40,542 nt of DNA from Candidatus Copromonas avistercoris (nom. illeg.). Its GTDB lineage: Bacteria; Bacillota; Clostridia; Lachnospirales; Lachnospiraceae. Where the stretch lies: assembly GCA_018713185.1 (NCBI GenBank), contig DVFQ01000027.1, forward strand, positions 1-40,542, read 5' to 3'. The notes below the pieces were generated by a model. The model was given only the letters and a program-made list of their open reading frames with translations, did no database searches and was not told the origin of the DNA. Numbering within the stretch: position 1 is the stretch's first letter; each line of letters begins with the position of its first letter. Shown here piece by piece: positions 31,801 to 36,712 of the stretch. The position numbers and the translations under genes were made by a program.

Positions 31801-34060
31801 GGGACGCGGAACACTGAAAGAGAGCGCATCGACGGGAAACGGGGAGACGGTCACGCAGCTTTGGAGCCTGGAGGATGGGTCAAACATGCGGGTGACCGCC
31901 GTAAAGAATGGGCGGACTCTTTCTCTGGATGAAAACCATTTGCCGGAATATGCGTTCGAGTACCAATTCCATTATCAGGAACTTGGTTCAGAAGAACCGG
32001 GAGGAGAACCGGGAGGAGAATCGAGATTTCGGCCCTGCAGCTATGACACGGCTGCCGGAATCCATCGGATCGACCGGATCCCGGCGGGGTTCTATGTCCT
32101 GGTGGAAGCGGAGGGGCCGGAGGGTTATTGGCTTGCGGAGCCGAAGCTGATCACGGTCGAGGAATCCGGAGCGGTCCAACGATATGAAATGGAGAATCGC
32201 AGAATCCCGGAGCCGGAGGAACCGGCAGGAACGCTCCTGCTGGAAAAGCTGGACGCAGATACGAAGGACGTATTGGCGGGAGCCAGATTTGAAATCAAAA
32301 ATACCCAGACCGGGGACAAGTTCCAGATGGAAACCGGTGAAGACGGAACGGCAGTCTCTCCGCTTCTTCCAGCAGGAAAACGAGGGGAAGATGGAACCTG
32401 GGCCTTGTATGAATACGAGGTGCGGGAGGTAAGGCCGCCGGATGGGTATGAAGGGACCGATCAAGTCTGGAGCTTCCAATTTGAGGGAGAGGAGACGGAA
32501 AACAGGCCGCTTTCTTATAAGTTGACGATCGAAGACGAAAGAACAGAATTGCTTGTTTCTAAAACAGACGGGGAAACGGGAGAACCCGTGGAAGGCGCGC
32601 GTCTGGCTGTTTATCCCATGGCCGGAGAGAAGGAGGCTGTGATAGCAGGAGAGACAGAAGCCATGATGGACGGAGTGACGGAAGCTGCGGTTAACGGGGC
32701 GCCTGCGGCAGTCTGGACGTCGGGGACAGAACCGTATCTTATCAGCGGGAAGCTAATTGCCGGAGGCAGCTATCTCCTTTATGAGCAGGAGCCGCCGACG
32801 GGATACGCAAAGGCATTTCCCGTCAGGTTTCAGCTTTCTGAGGACGGGACGTTTGTCCGGGAATTAGAAACCGCAGGAGCCGCCGCGCCGCTGGAGCTTG
32901 AAATGCTGCCGCAGGGAAGCTTCCGGATCACGGCTAGTCCAGTCAAGGAAATTCAATATTTTATTGAAAGGGACGGATACCCGATTCCCAAGGAAGCGAT
33001 TGCAGACGGCGATCTTCTGACCATACGGCTGCAGACGGTATTTCAAAATGGGGACAAGGCTCCGGCCGGCAGCTGGACCTTCCGCTTCCACTCGTCAGAA
33101 ACGGCAAAGGCGGAGCTTGAAGAATGGCTTCTTAGAATATGCGGAAAGATCAAGGAAACAGAGCTGGCATTAACGGCTGTCGGAGGAGAAATGATCAGAA
33201 GCTGGAAGATTCCCGGCCATTTGGAAAGCTGGAGCATAGAGACTCCGCTCTTGGACGAAGGAGGGGATGGAAAAGAAGACGTTTATTTGGAGACGATCGT
33301 CTGGATGCAGGACGGAACCGCTTTTTCCTTCGGGAGAATGCGAATCAGCCTGGGGGAAAACGGAAAGATTGAAACAATAAATCTGGAAGATGAAAAGACC
33401 AGGGTGCAGATCAGCAAACGGGATTTGACGACGGGAGAAGAGCTTCCAGGGGCGCGTCTGATCTTGACAGAAGAAAATGGAAAAGAGATTGACTCCTGGA
33501 TTTCGGGAGATCAGCCGCATTTTATTGAGGGCGTATTGGAAGCGGGAAAGCGGTACGTGCTGACGGAACTGTATGCGCCGGACGGGTATGAAGAAGCGGA
33601 ATCCATTTCTTTTTCCGTATCGGAAAACGGCGAGATCCAGCGGGTGGTTATGGAGGACCGGAGGAAACCGGAAGAGCCGGAAGAGCCAACGGAGCCGGAG
33701 GAACCGACAGAGCCGGAGGAGCCGGGAGAGCCGGAGGAACCAACGGAGCCGGAAGAGCCGGAGAAGCCAACGGAACCGGGGGAACCGACAGAGCCGGACG
33801 AACCGGAGGAGCCGAACGAGCCAAACCGGCCGGAAAAACCCAAAGAACCGGGCCCGCGGAAGACCCAGGGAACGATCACTGCTTTTTATGAAAAGACGTA
33901 TGGATACGGCGGACGCTTAAGGCTGGATCATCCTGGAACGTATTATCCGGATTTTCCGGAGACGGGAGATCACAACAGCCCCTTAAGGGATCTTCTTGGA
34001 TTGTCCGCGGGACTTTTCGGAATTCTGTATTGTATAAAAAGGAGGCGTGATGGGAGATAA
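22820..34060 (+). CDS. Giant SpaA/CnaB surface protein with FPETG sorting signal
   Basis: The 3746-residue product has a signal peptide (KKRLKKITAGILAAVTAAASVG...SQASE). Near residue 50 is FYCIDGGKG, which fits the Tyr-Cys-Ile-Asp signature of thioester adhesin domains, although I cannot place the partner Gln. At least nine SpaA/CnaB-type units follow. First strands of the form (V/L)xxxKxD.ETG.PLxGA occur near residues 374, 860, 2030, 2748, 2895, 3138, 3243 and 3527. E-box motifs are YVLAELKAPSGY, YILEELEAPEGY, YILEEAEAPEGF, YVLVEAEGPEGY, YLLYEQEPPTGY and YVLTELYAPDGY. A Pro/Glu wall-spanning repeat covers about 3615-3680. FPETG at 3712-3716, a hydrophobic helix and KRRRDGR form the sorting signal. 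Start 22820 follows GGGGAGG by only 3 bases; 22793 is the alternative. Isopeptide-stabilised fibre or adhesin is the family expectation. Confidence 0.93.
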   Translation: MTGKKRLKKITAGILAAVTAAASVGIPFPMPSQASEIWPQKATEPFYCIDGGKGWRQVDRYENYKYDSLPSPLSETQAKRLFWAYPKNWSMLKLAAQVHDPELYAEIASTYSGANIVKRVKDDGGTKFAWVADNPEIEARAIEAIEQMSSEGAEGGKEAPDPIREATSEETAVPFEVLPFSDGPGALDTEFVLGEDFIRDIASIEPQSVWDNGSTGGTVGWLDASQDKNIAKSAMGEELYEVTWSGDSIKIRNNGSAVANDNAVGSDMSEEEKYNKTTVRYKITMRQDSGWYTEGSWNEDYLHEWMDFKACVNAPEHQRLYKADIQIVPSDMVFYIVISQQGGDVPEIPGETVKKPELSFNVFRHEETFESHYNVRLKKYDDETGMPLKGSQFYLYERLEDGEKLGEDQRDGGLAEENLSFLPWDGFQIFYEGTTDENGMISYGDTRQYVYSKTYCDGHPAPQWAQISEEPSEEGGEGSEDSGGSDSGDFDSGDGFGAGEEDDSAEDSGAAEQTRDYNRAAAAQWLEWVQACEAEQEQSDSHFHWMLDEGLIDEVASVLESGEPGGGASGESGEPGEDGDSETGSMNPVSKEEAFEASGCKADCEKTYENFIHLRFTYTWKEIQARTGYILHGLHRDDVPIEMVTTVSSEAGAVSSRLEGSSEEIEENVWYMGSRGVSESMETLERRQEERAAAAQRHSPAESLGIWRFRADKAEAEAIQETEAQEAETIQKSGDQEAGDKKPGDRQETGMISPQSPSNSVRDVSSSSNAKEENQGEQTATASNAAYRRMAFSMRMQEREMSDEGWDLGSGAESFESIFNGAQEDGIQHLEIGDPDRYSHCGGEEDCGGAWRVYDHRTEGRLHINKRSLDLYQKESESYSAYGDAEGDATLEGAVYGLFAAEHILHPDSDVGTGGNWTNTGVVYQKDDLVATAATDKNGDADFLVYTQAPGMTYDYEQGRIRKRTDRPWEGPKNRYEENQEENGNYWIGRPLILGSYYVKELSRSEGFELSVNGLQQERTNYGAGLETPESVSAAGGTAVLALPELSASMEGEDGGGTGYDQLNFSVTSSGTADTDLENGGYDILISGFPEGIEVYRVDTGEEEVTGPHVTGTEEVIVRDEAGNIVWMKAESDHSNIRYEPEYDSEGNIIGQNPVSAIEPQIRRAEQIPEQTGLTITDFRFEFGEEILAQPAVNFPFDGEEDLAYRTVKAVLEGVLLKNGYGVPVTAAGQYSLPDAPVYSRGVREGEPDQYGMTADVGSPAEKTVYGAAVNEVLFEISDTMTMEDMLWELLSWYQENSHWTFGGIDSIKREGNILRIVLYAGISSNRNPFFFVSAQEDGTRTVGRIYAALKDPVKMRWVYQEYHPQGDYSFQVERQYYFESGNGRRYYVDAVLTPAVLMGPDGVEEITHQVMVYHKKGEEIVDYLSGDPQNGYRVPLTRQEDKIEITTELETVEKDVRISDVTYDPEEKTYRIHVKTEGTDSFGREFSDTDGGLTLQFMIRLPRKNQILTEEDIESLGSGNVYGYRPGDRIGYANYLMRFAGASLTADVSGTGAAADTYIVTKKLIYRGQDRVSEDGGTGNFPAQVLDRPIKQKIRIQKEIEGEPAIGNFRFKAYLKSNLERLFCDENGNIVWLDRNGAEVDINEYRESFPELVQKLYTRGTERRLLEPAENSEDEDGGLLSEKWNYEKFFDAIRTADTDRWHNQGTVKNTSYKPEAASLLTGIVNRINTSWEAAENAKRSDAVRQFAVTWYLEEEAQPLIAEAEETGISYTDEVYDKALYQAILKAEFYLEPFFQYDLDSIYEIAWDSEADGGIDGDASTLSVSLEEDSGVYAYGISRYLPYGDYVLAEQQPYCPQWLDFANKHYKIDEPRELSLPAVYDQDELASEYIYHKEDSPIQLAKKYLLRFNEEWTGSGEQEPNEYIVQGQGHDGDFEVYPYGLSEACAEGHYEPYGNLAVGNYYHYRSDSEEGGMEGNTAVMTGMRTAYDGQYAPMLVPWSVLDPKEAREEGNGGIEGYGRSRFLNYPYEAKLRVEKLDRETGEPIFHEEGIFALYRAERNESPDGDGEVMRYETDTVVTGSREFLKAMGAGRITPLARNFETGQAPGTICYGTVPAGAPICREEDLAALLDENGLRTGIQEMFSTVWDGEEEGILQTAGYFVTSSPLEAGVYVLAELKAPSGYVSSAPIAVEIYSDKITYTLGSQEDETAAVIYSYGKESGTGTERIVETARIYVNNTATSLEVSKEKTADLQRSMKISGRVEGTAAYLAEVCGLENLELAYNDSGTYLGFGWKKGTLEYLEKRREAGERIEIVYEDGVFQGYGYVTRELEIGNHENRYVPGAVMALYEAIEVKETGDTEDAAFEGVEVIRDKNGNVKSITVKEGYAGSRYEYVRTEGSGEEESPLPGLIGDGTWTMKEIPRGDTPVLFYDLGGLTVTEQGEDGTLYGYDRDGRKQRITYDTRSIYALKGGRPVFELSGGDFSMAVYDGKAKAFTALDENTRLYHLDENLCRDAQVDAYTGLAYVEKSVPNEYGEEERRLFVWPVTLLLNENGVVLEQRKILTGRPGEVNAGTENAYLTGTWNPETETFDKSMNPALDPYGLAEFYRRQETSYPKGSPIHDRDGDFIGYGYDDRLDQYNRAAWQILEKEDLYEVGNPEDPADDPPLFHRKGEAFLIPNLWISGDASPQDSTDTQITSGQPDLLRRVFPGSYILEELEAPEGYAKAFPAAVHMEEQEKTQRVSVIDEKIKVEILKADGTKDLRVPVENKDEPDQMMTAAESKGSYTWELIAGAKLALYRADRVYTSDYSRYPKGYYLVKAEETPAVWTAEDPAGHGSVTVTGSWITDGTPKYFEGIPAGDYILEEAEAPEGFLPASMEITIKPIDSLQSFVLYNDHTKLEILKYERGTAGDKKALPASNGAKLELYPALLDETGKPVEENGTYLYQESQRIDSWTSADFSEEYFRIMEAYEAQFFLYGDEFQEFSWKQADGDGTVWGRGTLKESASTGNGETVTQLWSLEDGSNMRVTAVKNGRTLSLDENHLPEYAFEYQFHYQELGSEEPGGEPGGESRFRPCSYDTAAGIHRIDRIPAGFYVLVEAEGPEGYWLAEPKLITVEESGAVQRYEMENRRIPEPEEPAGTLLLEKLDADTKDVLAGARFEIKNTQTGDKFQMETGEDGTAVSPLLPAGKRGEDGTWALYEYEVREVRPPDGYEGTDQVWSFQFEGEETENRPLSYKLTIEDERTELLVSKTDGETGEPVEGARLAVYPMAGEKEAVIAGETEAMMDGVTEAAVNGAPAAVWTSGTEPYLISGKLIAGGSYLLYEQEPPTGYAKAFPVRFQLSEDGTFVRELETAGAAAPLELEMLPQGSFRITASPVKEIQYFIERDGYPIPKEAIADGDLLTIRLQTVFQNGDKAPAGSWTFRFHSSETAKAELEEWLLRICGKIKETELALTAVGGEMIRSWKIPGHLESWSIETPLLDEGGDGKEDVYLETIVWMQDGTAFSFGRMRISLGENGKIETINLEDEKTRVQISKRDLTTGEELPGARLILTEENGKEIDSWISGDQPHFIEGVLEAGKRYVLTELYAPDGYEEAESISFSVSENGEIQRVVMEDRRKPEEPEEPTEPEEPTEPEEPGEPEEPTEPEEPEKPTEPGEPTEPDEPEEPNEPNRPEKPKEPGPRKTQGTITAFYEKTYGYGGRLRLDHPGTYYPDFPETGDHNSPLRDLLGLSAGLFGILYCIKRRRDGR
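33663..33860 (+). repeat. Pro/Glu-rich tandem repeat before the sorting signal
   Basis: About 66 codons of (E/T)EPEEP-type repeats (GAGCCGGAGGAACCGAC-like units of 9-12 bp) encode the wall-spanning stalk. Copy number at such arrays commonly varies between strains. On the reverse strand the same bases give a spurious Gly/Ser ORF (33511-33879), which is a shadow. Confidence 0.85.
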
Positions 34061-35036
34061 GAAAAGAAGCGGAAAGGAGAGGAAATGGCGGAAGCTGCCG
34101 GTTGCGGGTCTTGTTTTGGCGAGCGTTTTCCTGATGGGCGCGGCCGGCGGCGGGAGCGATGGGACGGAGCGCAAAACAATTACATACGAGAGTCCGGTTT
34201 TTACAGGAGACGGGGAGGCGTTTCGGCCTAAAGAGCTGCTGGAGCAGGGCGGTATCACATACCGCCTTGTTTCCACTAATATCAGGAGAGCGAAAAAAGA
34301 AGGGGAGCTTACCTACCTTTCGTCGGAATTTTCCTGCGAGCTGGAGGGAAACGACGCGCCTCCGGAGACGGCTGTTATTACCGTCTGGGACGAGACCTTG
34401 GAGGCCGAATATCAGAGGGAGGTTCCTCTGCTGGAGGCAAAGGAGCAGGAGATCGTTTGGCAGGAGGATTTTACCTTCCCGATTACCGTTTCATCCTACG
34501 GCGCGGATTCGTTTATGCTGGGGGAATATGAAATACCGGGAGATGCAGAGCTTTCGGAATATGGAAGCGAGCTGCTGGCGTTTTTAAATCTGCCGGAGGA
34601 GGCATATCGGATCGACCGGGTGGTATGGACGGGCGAGCCGTATGAGAAGGACGGGGTGAACTGCCGGGACGCCAAGGCTTACGGCGCGAGACGGATCCGG
34701 TATGTTTTAGCCCGTTACGGCGGGCAGGTCCGGACGCCGGATGTCGAGGGAAAGCAGTATATCGGGATTTATGAAGCGGAAGCAGGACCGGAGGAAACCA
34801 AAGCGCCAACGGAGAGTGAGACGGATGAGACGCCAAAAGAGACGGAAGCGGTTTTAGAATTGCCAAAAGAAACGCTGCCCCCAGAGCCTGAAAAATCCCC
34901 TCCGGGCATGCTGGAGAGGATTTTCCAATGGCTTTGGGGACGGCGCACCGTGATCACCATCGGCGGCCTGTTCTTCTTAGCGATATTTGCGGCGGCTGTG
35001 GCCGTAAGGCTTTCGTTCCGCCAAAAGAAGAAGTAG
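34050..35036 (+). CDS. Exported, C-terminally membrane-anchored protein of unknown function
   Basis: The 328-residue product has a signal peptide (KWRKLPVAGLVLASVFLMGAAGG). An extracytoplasmic domain of about 210 residues follows (TYESPVFTGDGEAF, GGITYRLVSTNIRRA, VDGKQY-like end). An acidic Thr/Glu/Pro stalk spans about 250-285, then a C-terminal membrane helix (about 297-321) ends in RQKKK. No LPxTG is present, so it stays in the membrane. The start overlaps the giant gene by 11 bp; AAAGGAGG lies 4 bases before ATG 34050, inside the giant gene's last codons. The track places a GTG at 34047, which would be too close to the binding site. Tight coupling suggests it works with the giant protein, perhaps as membrane base or assembly factor; that is inference, and no family is recognised. 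Confidence 0.83.
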   Translation: MGDKKRSGKERKWRKLPVAGLVLASVFLMGAAGGGSDGTERKTITYESPVFTGDGEAFRPKELLEQGGITYRLVSTNIRRAKKEGELTYLSSEFSCELEGNDAPPETAVITVWDETLEAEYQREVPLLEAKEQEIVWQEDFTFPITVSSYGADSFMLGEYEIPGDAELSEYGSELLAFLNLPEEAYRIDRVVWTGEPYEKDGVNCRDAKAYGARRIRYVLARYGGQVRTPDVEGKQYIGIYEAEAGPEETKAPTESETDETPKETEAVLELPKETLPPEPEKSPPGMLERIFQWLWGRRTVITIGGLFFLAIFAAAVAVRLSFRQKKK

Positions 35037-35049
35037 GATTAAACTCCCT

Positions 35050-35071
35050 TTAAAGAAGCGTTAAAGAAGCG
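35050..35071. repeat. 11-bp tandem duplication spanning a stop codon
   Basis: TTAAAGAAGCG occurs twice in direct succession. On the minus strand this reads CGCTTCTTTAA twice, and the first copy encodes the last codons and TAA stop of the ArsC/Spx-family gene. The adjoining AAGAAGCGCTTCTT palindrome could contribute a weak terminator between the two convergent genes, but no T-run follows. Confidence 0.85.
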
Positions 35072-35417
35072 CTTCTTCCCATTCCTTCTCTTTAAAACCG
35101 ACCAGCACAAAGCTGTCAGCGACGATAATGGGACGCTTGACCAGCATCCCGTCGGTAGAAAGCAGTTCAAACTGCTCCTCTTCCGTCATGGACGGAAGCT
35201 TGTCTTTTAAAGCCATGGACTTATAAAGGACTCCGCTGGTATTGAAAAAGCGCTTCAGCGGAAGGCCGCTTTTCTGGTGCCAGGCCTTTAACTCCTCAGC
35301 CGATGGGTTGTTTTCTTTGATATGGCGGCTGACATAAGACACATGATGCTCGTCCAGCCATTTTTTTGCCTTTTGGCAGGTAGAACAAGGAGGATACTCC
35401 AGGAATAAAATCTGCAT
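35061..35417 (-). CDS. ArsC/Spx-family thioredoxin-fold protein
   Basis: The 118-residue product has the ArsC/Spx/MgsR fold. It opens with the redox motif PPCSTCQKAKKWLDEH (Cys11 and Cys14) and has the central KRFFNTSGVLYKSMALKDKL segment. The conserved end is LLSTDGMLVKRPIIVADSFVLVGFKEKEWEE, with the family Arg-Pro cis loop. Members are either glutaredoxin-type arsenate reductases or RNA-polymerase-binding redox regulators. The CxxC favours redox activity, and the absence of ars genes nearby argues against a dedicated arsenate role. AGGAAGGTG precedes the ATG at 35417. It is convergent with the surface operon, and its stop codon is tandemly duplicated. Confidence 0.9.
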   Translation of the reverse strand: MQILFLEYPPCSTCQKAKKWLDEHHVSYVSRHIKENNPSAEELKAWHQKSGLPLKRFFNTSGVLYKSMALKDKLPSMTEEEQFELLSTDGMLVKRPIIVADSFVLVGFKEKEWEEALL

Positions 35418-35515
35418 AAAATCACCTTCCTATTTTGCATTAGACAGCTCCGGCCGCTGCGTTTGTGGCAGAGGCCAGCGCGGAATGATCAATACCAGTA
35501 TATCTGATTCCGGCG

Positions 35516-36082
35516 ATGAATACAATGATAAAAAAGGACGATCAGGCCAATATGGATTTTCTGATTTTTTTATCTGCGTTTATCGTGCCGCTTTCTGTAT
35601 TTTATATTGTTGGCTTCGGAGTTTTAAGCGGGAGGCCGGTGTTCGATGATTTTTTAAAGGGCGCCGCCGAGGGGATGAAAACAGTCGCCGGAGTTCTGCC
35701 GACGCTGATCGGCCTGATTACGGCGGTGGGCGTTCTGCGGGCCTCCGGCTTCCTGGATTTTCTTGCAAAACTGCTGGAAGGGCCGGCGGCTGTTTTGCAG
35801 ATACCGGTTCCGCTGATCTCCGTTATCCTGGTCCGCGTCGTGTCCGGGTCGGCGGCCGTCGGATTGATCCTAGACATTTTTAAGGAATACGGGCCGGATT
35901 CCCTGGAGGGCACGATGGCGTCGATCATGATGGGATGCACGGAAACCGTATTCTATACCATGAGCGTATATTTCATGGCGGCCCATATCCGAAAAACCAG
36001 GTGGACGCTTCCCGGCGCCCTGCTGGCGACCGCCGGAGGGATCGCGGCCAGTATTATCCTGGCGGAAATGATGGTTAAATAA
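35516..36082 (+). CDS. spmB: Spore maturation protein B
   Basis: The 188-residue product is an integral membrane protein of the SpmB/nucleoside-recognition family. Segments lie at about 16-36, 58-78 and 160-182, with further hydrophobic stretches between. Signatures are FLKGAAEGMKTVAGVLPTLIGLITAVGVLRASG, the PLISVILVRVVSGSAAVG stretch, DIFKEYGPDS and MGCTETVFYTMSVYF. In Bacillus SpmA and SpmB work together in spore core dehydration and heat resistance. Here no spmA adjoins: the upstream neighbour is ArsC-like on the other strand and the downstream gene is a MarR regulator. The start is uncertain, because ATGs at 35516, 35525 and 35552 all lack a strong binding site. The gene is divergent from the ArsC/Spx-family gene. 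Confidence 0.88.
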   Translation: MNTMIKKDDQANMDFLIFLSAFIVPLSVFYIVGFGVLSGRPVFDDFLKGAAEGMKTVAGVLPTLIGLITAVGVLRASGFLDFLAKLLEGPAAVLQIPVPLISVILVRVVSGSAAVGLILDIFKEYGPDSLEGTMASIMMGCTETVFYTMSVYFMAAHIRKTRWTLPGALLATAGGIAASIILAEMMVK

Positions 36083-36125
36083 TGGTTTAAACAGCGCAAA
36101 AACGGTGGGAATCAGAAAAATCCAG

Positions 36126-36154
36126 TTGTACGCTTTTGTCCGGTGAGGTATAAT
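36126..36154 (+). promoter_or_regulatory. Promoter of the marR gene, TTGTAC-17-TATAAT
   Basis: TTGTAC and a perfect TATAAT are exactly 17 bp apart, 45 bp before the TTG start at 36199. Transcription may continue into pfp, since no terminator separates them. Confidence 0.7.
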
Positions 36155-36198
36155 GGACGCATAGGCCATGAGCAGAGCTTGAGAAAGGAAATCCCCCA

Positions 36199-36654
36199 TT
36201 GGACGACTACGGAATACTGAATGAAGTCCTGGTCCGCCTTTTCCGCGATATTATGGACATAGAGGAAAAAGCCATTATTACTTCGGAATATCAGGATATA
36301 ACCAATAACGATATGCATGTGATCGAAGCCATTGGGATTGGCGCGCCCAAAAACATGTCCGCGATCGCCAAGGAGCTGTCCGTAACAGTGGGAACGCTTA
36401 CGATTGCCATGAACAGCTTGGTGAAAAAAGGGTATGTGGTTCGGGAACGCGGCCAGGAGGACCGGAGAGTCGTGTATATTTCCCTGTCGGACCGGGGACG
36501 CCGCGCGTATGCGCATCATGCCCGGTTCCATAAAGAAATGATCGACGCCCTGATGGAAAAGCTGGACGGGCAGGAAAAACGGGTGTTGATACAGGCTCTG
36601 ACGAAATTGGACCAGTGGTTCCGGAAGAAGGAATATGAAAACCGGATGGAGTAA
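36199..36654 (+). CDS. MarR-family transcriptional regulator
   Basis: The 151-residue product is a winged-helix regulator of the MarR type: ITNNDMHVIEAIG, then the recognition region MSAIAKELSVTVGTLTIAMNSLVKKGYVVRERGQEDRRVVYISLSDRG at about 54-101, and a C-terminal dimerisation helix. The start is TTG, with AAAGGA 9 bases upstream; using the first ATG at 36253 would remove the N-terminal dimer helix. The N-terminus resembles the MarR proteins that control fatty-acid synthesis genes in Clostridia (FabT-like), but the neighbour here is pfp, not fab. Its target and ligand are unknown. A rare start codon may keep its level low. Confidence 0.88.
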   Translation: MDDYGILNEVLVRLFRDIMDIEEKAIITSEYQDITNNDMHVIEAIGIGAPKNMSAIAKELSVTVGTLTIAMNSLVKKGYVVRERGQEDRRVVYISLSDRGRRAYAHHARFHKEMIDALMEKLDGQEKRVLIQALTKLDQWFRKKEYENRME

Positions 36655-36712
36655 TCTCCGGCTTTAGGGCCGGGAGGCTATACAGCAAAAAAGCAGAAGG
36701 AAGGAAACAGAT

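Noticed and set aside
33511-33879. Gly/Ser-rich minus-strand ORF (GSSGSSGSVGS)
   Set aside because: It is the reverse reading of the Pro/Glu stalk codons of the giant protein.
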